64,000 nt of DNA from Streptomyces sp. QL37 (GCF_002941025.1 NZ_PTJS01000001.1:6791960-6855959), one strand, 5' to 3'. Counted from the stretch's first letter, positions 1 through 8,515 are shown. Notes: generated by a model from the letters alone, not told the origin. Program-made: numbers and translations.

Positions 1-294
1 AGCGGAACGCTCGACGGCGAGGAAGCCGTGCACGGCAGGGCCGCCGACTGGCTGGCCCTCGCCGGGGACGGCTGGACGCTGGTCTTCGCCGGCGCGACCG
101 ACGAGACCCGGCGCGACCCGTGGTTCGTACGCACCACCGAATACCCGGGGGTCGGCTCCTCCCTCGCCGCCGACCGCCGGCTTCCCGTCCCCGCCGGGGC
201 CACCGTCGTGCGCCGCGTCGTCACCGTCGTCGCGGACGGACGCCTCGACCGGGACGCCGCGGCAGCCCACGTCCGTAAGGCGGTCTCCGGATGA
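1..294 (+). CDS. C-terminal fragment of a PmoA-like (DUF6807-type) protein, 5' end outside window
   Basis: The reading frame is open from base 1 and ends with TGA at 292-294, so only about 97 C-terminal residues are visible. The segment contains 'DPWFVRTTEYPGVGSS' followed by a proline-rich turn and 'RRVVTVVADGRLDRD'. That pattern resembles the end of the PmoA-like family (DUF6807) often found beside sugar-degradation genes in Streptomyces. The stop overlaps the ATG of the GH43 gene in an ATGA junction, so the two are co-translated and the fragment belongs to the polysaccharide operon. The family name is a recollection of pattern, not an alignment. The biochemical role of the family is not settled. 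Confidence 0.55.
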   Translation, partial: SGTLDGEEAVHGRAADWLALAGDGWTLVFAGATDETRRDPWFVRTTEYPGVGSSLAADRRLPVPAGATVVRRVVTVVADGRLDRDAAAAHVRKAVSG

Positions 295-1853
295 CGATGC
301 CCTGGACGGCGGACCTCGGGGACGGCACCTACCGCAACCCGGTCCTGAACGCCGACTGGTCCGACCCCGACGTCGTGCGCGTCGGCGACGACTACTACCT
401 GACCGCGTCCAGTTTCGGCCGGGTCCCCGGACTGCCCCTGCTGCACTCCCGCGACCTCGTCAACTGGACCCTGGTCGGCCACGCCCTCGACCGGCTGGGA
501 CCGGACGCCGACTTCGCCGTGCCCCGCCACGACTGCGGGGTGTGGGCGCCCTCGCTGCGCCACCACGCGGGACGCTTCTGGATCTTCTGGGGCGACCCCG
601 ACCACGGTATCCAGCAGATCAACGCCGAGGACATCCGCGGCCCCTGGAGCGCCCCACACCTCGTCAAGTCCGGCAAGGGCCTGATCGACGCGTGCCCCCT
701 GTGGGACGAGGAGACCGGCGAGGCCTACCTGGTGCACGCCTGGGCGAAGTCCCGCTCCGGCATCAAGAACAGGCTCACCGGTCACCGGATGAGCCCCGAC
801 GGACGGGAGCTGCTCGACGAGGGCACGACCATCGTCGACGCCGACACGATCCCGGGCTGGTTCACGCTGGAGGGCCCCAAGCTCTACCGGCACGACGGCT
901 GGTTCCATATCTTCGCCCCGGCCGGGGGAGTGGAGACCGGCTGGCAGGGCGCCTTCCGCTCACGGACGTTCGACGGGCCCTACGAGGAGCGGGTCGTCCT
1001 CGCGCAGGGCACGACCGAGGTCAACGGCCCGCACCAGGGCGGCTGGGTCAGGACCGCCGCCGGTGAGGACTGGTTCCTGCACTTCCAGCACCGCGGAGCG
1101 TACGGCCGTGTGGTGCACCTCCAGCCGATGCGCTGGGAGGACGGCTGGCCGGTCATCGGCGACGAGGGCGAACCCGTCCTCGTGCACCGCCGCCCCGACG
1201 CCCCCGAGCAGCCCGTCGAAGCACCGCCCTCCAGCGACGACTTCCCCGGTGGCCGCTACGGCCGCCAGTGGCAGTGGACGGCCAACCCGCGGCCCGGGTG
1301 GACGGTCGGGCACGGCGGTGACGGGCTGCGCCTCAGCTGCGTACGGACCGCGTACGCCCATGATCTGCGCGCCCTGCCCAACGTCCTGGTGCAGCGGCTG
1401 CCCGCCGAGGAGTTCACCGTCGAGACCGGCATCACGCTGGACGCCGCCGAGCCGGGGGCCAAGGCCGGCCTCGCCGTGCTCGGGGACGCCTTCTCGTGGA
1501 TCGGCCTGGAGGCCGGAGCCGACGGGACGGCACGGCTCGTGCACCGGTACGCCGAAACCGTCGCCGAGCACGAGAGGGACGCGGAACACCCCCGCCCCGC
1601 ACCCGGGGCAGCCGTCCGCGTCCGCATCGAGGTCACCCGGGGCGCCCGCTGCCGCTTCTACGCCGACACCGGCGACGGGGCCGGCTTCCAGGCGTCCGGC
1701 CAGGTCTTCGCGGCCGCCCCCTGGCGTTGGGTGGGAGCGCTCCTAGGCCTCTTCGCCACCGCGCCGGCCGGGACGGGGCCGTCCGGAACAGCCGGCTTCA
1801 CCGCATTCCGCACCACCGCTCACCGCACCCCCGAGAGACCTCGCACCACCTGA
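291..1853 (+). CDS. Glycoside hydrolase family 43 (beta-xylosidase / arabinofuranosidase type)
   Basis: The 520-residue protein has the family 43 five-bladed propeller signature. The catalytic base is Asp25 in 'NADWSDPDVV', the pKa-modulating Asp is near residue 133 in 'LIDACPLWDE', and the acid Glu is near residue 194 in 'TLEGPKLY'. Residues from about 310 onward form a beta-sandwich accessory domain of the DUF1349/GH43_C2 kind, so the total length fits the two-domain beta-xylosidase type. No signal peptide is visible, so it probably acts in the cytoplasm on imported oligosaccharides. The start ATG overlaps the upstream stop. Exact substrate (xylose, arabinose or galactose linkages) cannot be read from the sequence; the pectin neighbours favour side-chain trimming. 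Confidence 0.9.
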   Translation: MTMPWTADLGDGTYRNPVLNADWSDPDVVRVGDDYYLTASSFGRVPGLPLLHSRDLVNWTLVGHALDRLGPDADFAVPRHDCGVWAPSLRHHAGRFWIFWGDPDHGIQQINAEDIRGPWSAPHLVKSGKGLIDACPLWDEETGEAYLVHAWAKSRSGIKNRLTGHRMSPDGRELLDEGTTIVDADTIPGWFTLEGPKLYRHDGWFHIFAPAGGVETGWQGAFRSRTFDGPYEERVVLAQGTTEVNGPHQGGWVRTAAGEDWFLHFQHRGAYGRVVHLQPMRWEDGWPVIGDEGEPVLVHRRPDAPEQPVEAPPSSDDFPGGRYGRQWQWTANPRPGWTVGHGGDGLRLSCVRTAYAHDLRALPNVLVQRLPAEEFTVETGITLDAAEPGAKAGLAVLGDAFSWIGLEAGADGTARLVHRYAETVAEHERDAEHPRPAPGAAVRVRIEVTRGARCRFYADTGDGAGFQASGQVFAAAPWRWVGALLGLFATAPAGTGPSGTAGFTAFRTTAHRTPERPRTT

Positions 1854-1878
1854 CCCCGCACCGCTGTAGGGAGCCGCA

Positions 1879-2940
1879 ATGACGCACCTCCGTACCGAGC
1901 GCACCAGAGCGAGAACGCTGTTCACCGCCTTCGCCCTGGCCGCCGCCCTATCGCTGCCCACCGCCCCGGGCTGGGCGTCGGCCGCCACCGGGGCGCGGCC
2001 CGCGGCGCACCACGGCTCCACACCGCACGGCTTCGCCTCGCTGGCGGGCGGCACCACGGGGGGCCGGGGCGGCGAGGTGGTCACCGTCACCGACCAGGCG
2101 GGCCTGGAGAGGTACGCCGGTGCGGAGGAGCCCTACGTCATCCGGGTGGCCGGCTCCATCGCGGTCGAACCCTTCGGCGCGGACATCGACGTCACGTCCG
2201 ACAAGACCATCGTCGGGGTGGGCGACACGGGCGAGATCGTCCACGGCGAACTCCACCTGAACCCGGGCACCAGCAACGTCATCATCCGTAACCTCACCAT
2301 CCGCGACTCCTACGTCGAGGGTGACTGGGACGGGAAGACCACCGACTTCGACGCGATCCAGATGGACACCGCCGACCACGTCTGGATCGACCACAACCGG
2401 CTGACGCACATGGGTGACGGGCTGCTCGACATCCGCAAGGACAGCCAGTACATCACCGTGTCGTACAACCACTTCGACAACCACAACAAGGCGCTCGGCA
2501 TCGGCTGGACCGAGAACGTCACCACGCAGATCACGATCGACCACAACTGGTTCAGCGGCACGAAGCAGCGCAACCCTTCCGCCGACAACTGCGCCTACGC
2601 CCACCTCTACAACAACTACCTCTCCGCGCAGGTCGCGGACGGGGACCCGCTGTGGACGTACGGCAACTGGGCGCGCGGCGCCACGAAGATGGTCATCGAG
2701 AACAGCTACTACCGGGACGTCCAGCACCCCTACCAGGCCGACGACACGGCCGAGCTGGTCCAGCGCGGATCGATCCTGAGGAACACCACGGGACGCACCG
2801 ACGCCCGGGGCGCCGCCTTCGAACCGCGTGACTTCTACCCGTACACGCTGGACCGCGCCGCCGACGTACCGAGGCTCGTGACCCGGAACACGGGTCCGCA
2901 GGAGTACATCGGCGTCGCGCCGCACCGCACACACCACTGA
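1879..2940 (+). CDS. Secreted pectate lyase, polysaccharide lyase family 1
   Basis: This 353-residue protein starts with a basic N-region and a hydrophobic stretch ending near 'PGWASAA', a Sec signal peptide. The mature part is a right-handed beta-helix with family 1 landmarks: 'DHVWIDHNRLTHMGDGLLDI', an Asn-rich ladder ('SYNHFDNHNK', 'TIDHNWFSG', 'LYNNYLS') and 'KQRNPSADN', which keeps the arginine of the RxPxxR active-site region but not the second arginine. It should cleave polygalacturonate by calcium-dependent beta-elimination outside the cell. A Shine-Dalgarno-like 'tagggag' lies just upstream of the ATG. It is one of three pectate lyases in the window. Confidence 0.93.
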   Translation: MTHLRTERTRARTLFTAFALAAALSLPTAPGWASAATGARPAAHHGSTPHGFASLAGGTTGGRGGEVVTVTDQAGLERYAGAEEPYVIRVAGSIAVEPFGADIDVTSDKTIVGVGDTGEIVHGELHLNPGTSNVIIRNLTIRDSYVEGDWDGKTTDFDAIQMDTADHVWIDHNRLTHMGDGLLDIRKDSQYITVSYNHFDNHNKALGIGWTENVTTQITIDHNWFSGTKQRNPSADNCAYAHLYNNYLSAQVADGDPLWTYGNWARGATKMVIENSYYRDVQHPYQADDTAELVQRGSILRNTTGRTDARGAAFEPRDFYPYTLDRAADVPRLVTRNTGPQEYIGVAPHRTHH

Positions 2941-2984
2941 CCTCCCCCCACGCACGCGTACAGATCCGAGAGAGAAGAGCCGAC

Positions 2985-4874
2985 ATGAACATCTCGAAGA
3001 CGCTCCGGGGGCGTACCGCGACCGCGGTGTCCCTCACCGCGGTCCTGGCACTCGCGGCCACCGGCTGCGGCGACGACGGCAGCAGCTCAGGCACGGAGGG
3101 CAGCGGGAAGGGCGAGATCACCTTCTGGGACAACAACGGTGGTCCGCGCACCGCCATCTGGACCGAGATCATCAAGGACTTCGAGAAGGAGAACCCGGAC
3201 ATCAAGGTCAAGTACGTCCCGATCCCGATCGCGGACGTGCAGTCCAAGTACGACACGGCCATCGCGGGCGGCGGCCTGCCGGACGTGGGGGGCGTCGGCA
3301 CCGCGTACCTGGCAAACATCGTGTCCCAGGAAGCCCTGGAGCCGATCAGCGACCGGCTGGAGAAGTCGGAGCTGAAGGGCAAGCTCGTCGAGAACATGGT
3401 GGAGAGCGTCAGAGCCGCGGCCGGCCGGGGCGACGACATGTACACCGTGCCGACCTCCGCGAACAACGGCGCGCTCTGGTACCGCACCGACCTGTTCGAC
3501 GCGGCGAAGCTGGAGGCGCCCACCACCTGGCCCAAGTTCTACGAGGCCGCCGAGAAGCTCACCGACGCGAAGAACAACGAGTTCGGCTACACCATCCGCG
3601 GCGGCGCGGGGTCCATCGCGCAGGCCCTGGACGCGATCTACGGCCAGACCGGTATCACGGACTTCTGGGACGGCGACAAGACCACCCTGAACGACCCGAA
3701 GAACGTCGCGGCGCTGGAGAAGTACGCCGCCCTCTTCAAGAAGACGACGCCTGCCGCCGACGTCAACAACGACTTCACCAAGATGGTCGCCCAGTGGGAC
3801 ACCGGCACCATCGGGATGCTCAGCCACAACCTCGGCTCCTACCAGGACCACCTGAAGGCGCTGGGCGAGGACAAGTTCGCCGGGATACCCGCCCCCATCG
3901 GGGAGGGCGGCACGCGCGTCCAGGTCTCCAACCCCGTCGACGGTCTCGGCCTCTTCCGGTCCAGCAAGAACAAGAACGCGGCCTGGAAGTTCATCGAGTT
4001 CGCGGCCTCGCACGAGTCCAACAGCAAGTGGAACAAGTCCGCGGGCGCCATCCCGGCCAACACCGAGGCGGCCAAGGACCCCTGGATCAACGAGACCGAG
4101 CCGACCGCGCTCGCCGCGAAGGCGCTCACCGACGGTTCCACCAAGATCGTCGACCTGCCGTACTACCTGCCCGACTGGAACAACATCAGCAAGGCCGACA
4201 ACGAGCCGGAGTTCCAGAAGCTTCTCCTCGGCAAGGTCACGGCCAAGGACCCCTGGATCAACGAGACCGAGCCGACCGCGCTCGCCGCGAAGGCGCTCAC
4301 CGACGGTTCCACCAAGATCGTCGACCTGCCGTACTACCTGCCCGACTGGAACAACATCAGCAAGGCCGACAACGAGCCGGAGTTCCAAGAGCTTCATCGA
4401 CGAGGGCCGCCTCACCGCCCTCCTGGACGGCGTCCGCCCGGGCGACATCGTCCTCGTCCAGTTCGGGCACAACGACGAGAAGACCGAGGACCCCGCCCGC
4501 GGCACCGACCCGTACACCACCTATCAGGAGTCCCTGCGCCAGTACGTCAAGGGCGCCCGCGCCCGTCGCGCGGACCCCGTGCTTTCCACCCCGGTCGAGC
4601 GCCGCCGGTTCGCCGAGGACGGCACCGCGAAGCCCACCCCCGGGGAGTACCCCGCCGCGATGCGCGCCCTGGCGTCCGAGGAAGAAGGGCAGGGCCATGC
4701 CCCAGCCGGTCTCGGGCGCGGCGTCCGCGTACTTCCGGGCCGCCGTGGAGTCGCCGGCGATGTGGAGCGTCCGGGGCCGGGGGCGGCCGCCGCCACCGCC
4801 GTGCGCGAACGCGGGTGTGGCGGAGAGCGCGAGGGGCAGCGCGAGGAGCGCGGCTGCCGTCCGTCTGCGGGTGA
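2985..4874 (+). CDS. Sugar ABC transporter substrate-binding lipoprotein with internal duplication and scrambled C-terminus
   Basis: The first roughly 400 residues are a normal family 1 extracellular sugar-binding protein. There is a lipobox ('ALAATGCGDDG'), then 'ITFWDNNGG', 'PTSANNGALWYRTDLFDAAK' and 'VQVSNPVDGLGLFRSSKN', so it should be a membrane-anchored receptor for pectin-derived oligosaccharides. From base 4069 a 57-residue block beginning 'KDPWINETEP' is repeated in frame. At 4376-4387 the gene joins an internal piece of the downstream esterase gene in the wrong frame. The last 160 or so residues, rich in Arg and Pro, are therefore junk translation. The authentic C-terminus and the usual two permease genes are absent. 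The locus is either a broken gene or an assembly fault; treat the 3' part as unreliable. Confidence 0.75.
   Translation: MNISKTLRGRTATAVSLTAVLALAATGCGDDGSSSGTEGSGKGEITFWDNNGGPRTAIWTEIIKDFEKENPDIKVKYVPIPIADVQSKYDTAIAGGGLPDVGGVGTAYLANIVSQEALEPISDRLEKSELKGKLVENMVESVRAAAGRGDDMYTVPTSANNGALWYRTDLFDAAKLEAPTTWPKFYEAAEKLTDAKNNEFGYTIRGGAGSIAQALDAIYGQTGITDFWDGDKTTLNDPKNVAALEKYAALFKKTTPAADVNNDFTKMVAQWDTGTIGMLSHNLGSYQDHLKALGEDKFAGIPAPIGEGGTRVQVSNPVDGLGLFRSSKNKNAAWKFIEFAASHESNSKWNKSAGAIPANTEAAKDPWINETEPTALAAKALTDGSTKIVDLPYYLPDWNNISKADNEPEFQKLLLGKVTAKDPWINETEPTALAAKALTDGSTKIVDLPYYLPDWNNISKADNEPEFQELHRRGPPHRPPGRRPPGRHRPRPVRAQRREDRGPRPRHRPVHHLSGVPAPVRQGRPRPSRGPRAFHPGRAPPVRRGRHREAHPRGVPRRDARPGVRGRRAGPCPSRSRARRPRTSGPPWSRRRCGASGAGGGRRHRRARTRVWRRARGAARGARLPSVCG
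4069..4387 (+). repeat. 171-bp tandem in-frame duplication inside the binding-protein gene
   Basis: Bases 4069-4239 and 4240-4387 are identical where they overlap, offset by exactly 171 bp (57 codons), so the reading frame survives. The units meet at a shared 'cggccaagg'. The second unit is cut short at 4387, where the sequence switches to esterase-gene DNA. No mismatch was found between the two units over the 147 bp compared. Confidence 0.95.
4376..4682 (+). repeat. Displaced copy of an internal esterase-gene segment
   Basis: Bases 4376-4682 repeat 5264-5570 in the same orientation, offset 888 bp, with about six mismatches. These lie at a tac/tcc change, at gag/gac, in a cluster of three at gctgatc/gctttcc, and at one acc/ccc position. 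The left join to the binding-protein gene falls on 12 shared bases (gccggagttcca). The right join to the inverted copy falls on 11 shared bases (gcgtccgagga). The segment encodes part of the SGNH hydrolase but has no start or end of its own. Confidence 0.95.
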
Positions 4875-5232
4875 GTGACACAGGTCGACTGCCTCTCTCG
4901 GAGGACGAACGTGTGGTGGTGCGCGGGGAGGGGGGCCGGCGGCGGGGTGCGACCCGGACCGCCGCCGGCCCCCCTCCCCGCGCACCACCACACGTTCGTC
5001 CTCCGAGAGAGGCAGTCGACCTGTGTCACTCACCCGCAGACGGACGGCAGCCGCGCTCCTCGCGCTGCCCCTCGCGCTCTCCGCCACACCCGCGTTCGCG
5101 CACGGCGGTGGCGGCGGCCGCCCCCGGCCCCGGACGCTCCACATCGCCGGCGACTCCACGGCGGCCCGGAAGTACGCGGACGCCGCGCCCGAGACCGGCT
5201 GGGGCATGGCCCTGCCCTTCTTCCTCGGACGC
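4672..5232. repeat. Fold-back palindrome: 274-bp arms around a 13-nt spacer
   Basis: The left arm 4672-4945 is the reverse complement of the right arm 4959-5232, centred on 4952, with no mismatch found on reading. The right arm is the promoter-proximal start of the acetylesterase gene. The left arm therefore carries an inverted copy of its first 70 codons on the minus strand (4881 down to 4672). The spacer is ggtgcgacccgga. Arms this long and this perfect are unusual in a chromosome and would form a hairpin. Confidence 0.95.
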
Positions 5233-5850
5233 TCGCTCACCGTCGCCAACCACGCGATGAACGGCCGGAGTTCCAAGAGCTTCATCGACGAGGGCCGCCT
5301 CACCGCCCTCCTGGACGGCGTCCGCCCGGGCGACATCGTCCTCGTCCAGTTCGGGCACAACGACGAGAAGACCGAGGACCCCGCCCGCGGCACCGACCCG
5401 TACACCACCTATCAGGAGTACCTGCGCCAGTACGTCAAGGGCGCCCGCGCCCGTCGCGCGGAGCCCGTGCTGATCACCCCGGTCGAGCGCCGCCGGTTCG
5501 CCGAGGACGGCACCGCGAAGCCCACCCACGGGGAGTACCCCGCCGCGATGCGCGCCCTGGCGTCCGAGGAGGACGTGCCCCTGCTCGACGTCCAGGCGCT
5601 CTCCCTCGCCCGCTGGCAGGAACTCGGCCCCGACGGGACCGAGGCCTACTTCAACTGGCTGGAGCCCGGCGAGTCGCCGAACTACCCCGACGGCAAGCAG
5701 GACAACACCCACTTCCGGCCCGACGGCGCCGTCGAGGTGGCCCGGATGACCGCCCGCGCCCTGCTGGACCGGCGCGTGCTCGACCGGCGCGACCTGCGCC
5801 GCCTCGGCGATCCGGTTCCCGGGACATGGATCAGCTGGCCTCAGGCCTGA
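5023..5850 (+). CDS. Secreted rhamnogalacturonan acetylesterase (SGNH hydrolase, CE12 type)
   Basis: The protein has 275 residues with a GTG start and a Sec signal ('TAAALLALPLALSATPAFA'). SGNH blocks are all present: nucleophile Ser in 'HIAGDSTAARKYAD', Gly in 'NHAMNGRSS', Asn in 'VQFGHNDEK', and the catalytic Asp-His in 'KQDNTHFRPDG'. The family removes acetyl groups from the rhamnogalacturonan backbone of pectin outside the cell, opening it to lyases. The gene is complete, but its 5' third and its leader form the right arm of the long palindrome, and its middle is duplicated upstream. A GAGAGG sequence about 10 nt before the GTG could serve as ribosome binding site. Confidence 0.9.
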   Translation: MSLTRRRTAAALLALPLALSATPAFAHGGGGGRPRPRTLHIAGDSTAARKYADAAPETGWGMALPFFLGRSLTVANHAMNGRSSKSFIDEGRLTALLDGVRPGDIVLVQFGHNDEKTEDPARGTDPYTTYQEYLRQYVKGARARRAEPVLITPVERRRFAEDGTAKPTHGEYPAAMRALASEEDVPLLDVQALSLARWQELGPDGTEAYFNWLEPGESPNYPDGKQDNTHFRPDGAVEVARMTARALLDRRVLDRRDLRRLGDPVPGTWISWPQA

Positions 5851-5911
5851 TCCCCGCTCCCCGCACTTCCCCTTTCCTTCCTTTCCCGCGTACGACAGTT
5901 AGGGATCCGCC

Positions 5912-7240
5912 ATGCCCGCACGCATGAGACATGTCCGCGCCATCGCCGTGGTGATGGGCTGCGCCTCGCTCGCCCTCGCCGTGAGCCTCCCCGCCCAGGC
6001 CTCGTCCCACCACGGCAAGGGGATCGAGCGTTCCGTACTTCCCCAGGGCGACGGCTGGGCCGCAGCCGAGGGCTCCACCACGGGAGGCGCGAAGGCCACC
6101 CCCGACCACGTCTACACCGTGAGCAACCGGGCCGAGCTCATCGCCGCCTTCGAGGACGCCGGGGACGCGCCGAAGATCGTCAGGATCGCCGGCACCGTCC
6201 ACGGCAACTCCGACGCCGCCGGCACCCCGATCGGCTGCGAGGCATACCAGCAGGACGGCTACACCCTGGAGAAGTACCTCGAGGCCTACGACCCGGCCGT
6301 CTGGGGCACGGACGAGGTCCCGTCCGGGCCGCTGGAGGACGCCCGCGTCGCCTCCGCGAAGCTGCAGGCCGCAGCGGTCAACGTCAACGTCCCGTCCAAC
6401 ACCACGCTCGTAGGCGTCGGCAAGGACGCCACGATCATCGGCGCCAGCCTCCAGGTGAAGAACGTCTCCAACGTCATCGTCCGCAACATCTCGTTCGAGG
6501 ACACCTACGACTGCTTCCCCCAGTGGGACCCCACCGACGGTGACCAGGGCGCCTGGAACTCCGAGTACGACAACCTCGTCGTCTACGGCTCCAGCCACGT
6601 CTGGGTCGACCACAACACCTTCAGCGACGGCGACCGCCCCGACGCCGAGCAGCCCCACTACTTCGGGCAGGTGTACCAGCAGCACGACGGCCTCTTCGAC
6701 ATCGTGCGCGGCGCCGACCTCGTCACCGTGTCGTGGAACGTCCTCAAGGACCACGACAAGACCATGCTCATCGGCAACAGCGACGGCGCCGGGGCGAGCG
6801 ACCGGGGCAGGCTCCGCGTCACGCTGCACCACAACCTCTTCAAGGACGTGAAGGAGCGCGCGCCCCGCGTCCGCTTCGGCCAGGTCGACTCGTACAACAA
6901 CTACTTCGCCGCCACCAAGGGCGCCGCGTACGGCTACACGTACGGCATCGGCGCCGAGTCCCACCTCGTCGCGGAGCACAACGCCTTCACCGTGCCCGCC
7001 GGCTTCGACAAGGCGACCATCCTCAAGAAGTGGTCCGAGTCCTCCCTCACGGCCGGGAACAACTACGTCAACGGGCGGAAGACCGACCTGATCGCCGTGC
7101 ACAACGCGGGCGTGCCCGCCGAGCAGCTCACCGAGGGCGCCGGCTGGACCCCGACGCTGCGCACGAAGGTCGACCACCCCCTCGTCGTCCCCCTGCTGGT
7201 GGGGCTCAAGGCGGGTGCCGGCAAGACGTCGGCCCGCTGA
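5912..7240 (+). CDS. Secreted pectate lyase, polysaccharide lyase family 1 (second copy)
   Basis: This 442-residue protein starts with a signal peptide ending near 'SLPAQASSHHG'. The beta-helix contains 'SSHVWVDHNTFSDGDRPD', 'HDGLFDIVRGADLVTVSWN' and the intact active-site run 'KERAPRVRFGQVDSYNNY', with both arginines of the RxPxxR signature. It should cut polygalacturonate or pectate extracellularly. Compared with the 353-residue paralogue upstream it is longer, mainly because of an insertion around residues 110-150, and it is only distantly similar. That suggests a different preference rather than a recent duplication. It lies 61 bp after the acetylesterase in the same direction. Confidence 0.93.
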   Translation: MPARMRHVRAIAVVMGCASLALAVSLPAQASSHHGKGIERSVLPQGDGWAAAEGSTTGGAKATPDHVYTVSNRAELIAAFEDAGDAPKIVRIAGTVHGNSDAAGTPIGCEAYQQDGYTLEKYLEAYDPAVWGTDEVPSGPLEDARVASAKLQAAAVNVNVPSNTTLVGVGKDATIIGASLQVKNVSNVIVRNISFEDTYDCFPQWDPTDGDQGAWNSEYDNLVVYGSSHVWVDHNTFSDGDRPDAEQPHYFGQVYQQHDGLFDIVRGADLVTVSWNVLKDHDKTMLIGNSDGAGASDRGRLRVTLHHNLFKDVKERAPRVRFGQVDSYNNYFAATKGAAYGYTYGIGAESHLVAEHNAFTVPAGFDKATILKKWSESSLTAGNNYVNGRKTDLIAVHNAGVPAEQLTEGAGWTPTLRTKVDHPLVVPLLVGLKAGAGKTSAR

Positions 7241-7253
7241 CCCCACCCGGACC

Positions 7254-7307
7254 GGGCCGGAGCGGCACCGCACCCTTCCACCACCCCGGAAGGCGCCGCT
7301 CCGGCCC
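7254..7307. terminator. Stem-loop between pectate lyase and pectinesterase genes
   Basis: A 13-bp perfect outer stem (7254-7266 with 7295-7307) encloses a second 6-bp stem (ccttcc/ggaagg). There is no T-run, as is normal for Streptomyces terminators. It may terminate or stabilise the upstream transcript; the pectinesterase ribosome site (aaggag) follows closely. Confidence 0.55.
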
Positions 7308-7333
7308 GCCCCCTCTTCGCAAGGAGTACCGCC

Positions 7334-8437
7334 ATGCCCAGCAGACGCAGTGCGCTGACCCTGTTCGCGGGGGCGGGCGCCGCCCTCGCCCTCGGTACGC
7401 CCGCCGCCCGGGCCCGGCCCGCGCACCCGCGCCCCTTCGGCCGTTACGGTTCGCCGTCCCACCGGCTCGACCCGCGGACGCTCTACGTCGACCCGCACGG
7501 CAGGGGCGACCACACCGACGTGCGGTCCGCCGTCGACGCCGCGTCCGGAACCGGCCGCACCCTGGTGCTCGCGCCGGGCACCTACCGCTCCACGGTCCTC
7601 GTCACGGCCGACCGGGCGGAACTCACGCTGATCGGCGCGAGCGGCGACCCCCGTGACACCGTCATCGTGTACGACAACGCCGCCGGAACGCCCAGGCCCG
7701 ACGGGTCCGGCACCTACGGCACGAGCGGATCGGCCACCTTCACCGTCCAGGCCGCCGGCTTCACCGCCCGCGACGTGACCTTCGCCAACGACTGGCTGCG
7801 CTCCGACAACCCGGAGTACACCGGCACGCAGGCCGTCGCGATCAAGGTGCAGGGCGACCGCTCGGCGTTCTACGGCTGCCGCTTCCTCGGCCACCAGGAC
7901 ACCCTGTACGCCGACTCCCTCGCCCTCACCGCCTTCGCCCGGCAGTACTACCGCGACTGCTACGTGGAGGGGGACGTCGACTTCGTGTTCGGCCGCGCCA
8001 CCGCCGTCTACGACCGCTGCCACTTCCGCACGCTGACCCGCACCGACCTGGCCTCGGCCCCGTACGGCTTCGTCTTCGCGCCCAGCACCGCCGGAGCCAA
8101 CCCGCGCGGCTACCTGGTCCTGCGCTCCCGGATCACCAGCACCGCCCCCGACGCGTACTACAAGCTGGCCCGCCCCTGGGTGCCCTCCTCGGACCTCACC
8201 GCGCACCCGATGCTGACCGTCCGCGACAGCCACCTCGGCGCGGGCATCGACGCGGTCACCCCGTACGGCACGATGTCCTCGGGCTTCCCCTGGCAGGAAC
8301 AGCGCTTCGCCGAGTACCACAACACCGGTCCCGGCGCGCGCGTCACCGTCCCCGGCAACCGGCCGCAGCTGACCAGGTCCGAGGCCCGCGCGCACACCAC
8401 GGCCGACTGGCTGGGCGACTGGCACCCCCGGGGATGA
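7334..8437 (+). CDS. Secreted pectinesterase (pectin methylesterase, CE8)
   Basis: This 367-residue protein has a twin-arginine type leader ('MPSRRSALTLFAGAGAALAL'). Carbohydrate esterase family 8 motifs follow in order: 'GTQAVAIKVQGDRSAFYGC', 'FLGHQDTLYAD' with the catalytic Asp, 'YVEGDVDFVFGRATAVYDRC' with the second Asp, and 'LARPWVPSS' with the Arg-Trp pair. It demethylates homogalacturonan so that the neighbouring pectate lyases can act. A strong 'aaggag' precedes the ATG. Export by the Tat system is inferred from the RR motif. It is the last gene of the pectin run, followed by a strong hairpin. Confidence 0.94.
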   Translation: MPSRRSALTLFAGAGAALALGTPAARARPAHPRPFGRYGSPSHRLDPRTLYVDPHGRGDHTDVRSAVDAASGTGRTLVLAPGTYRSTVLVTADRAELTLIGASGDPRDTVIVYDNAAGTPRPDGSGTYGTSGSATFTVQAAGFTARDVTFANDWLRSDNPEYTGTQAVAIKVQGDRSAFYGCRFLGHQDTLYADSLALTAFARQYYRDCYVEGDVDFVFGRATAVYDRCHFRTLTRTDLASAPYGFVFAPSTAGANPRGYLVLRSRITSTAPDAYYKLARPWVPSSDLTAHPMLTVRDSHLGAGIDAVTPYGTMSSGFPWQEQRFAEYHNTGPGARVTVPGNRPQLTRSEARAHTTADWLGDWHPRG

Positions 8438-8515
8438 CCCGGCGGGCGCCTTCCCCGCCCCCACCGGTGTGAGCCCGCCCCGCTGTCCATTCCGCCGGCG
8501 CGGACCGGGCCCCGG

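Noticed and set aside
4388..4874. C-terminal 160 residues of the binding-protein frame as a novel domain
   Set aside because: The DNA is a copy of esterase sequence read in the wrong frame followed by the inverted arm; the Arg/Pro-rich translation is an artefact.
4875..5927. 350-codon plus-strand frame over the esterase gene
   Set aside because: It is a shadow frame; the 5023-5850 frame has the signal peptide and all SGNH motifs.
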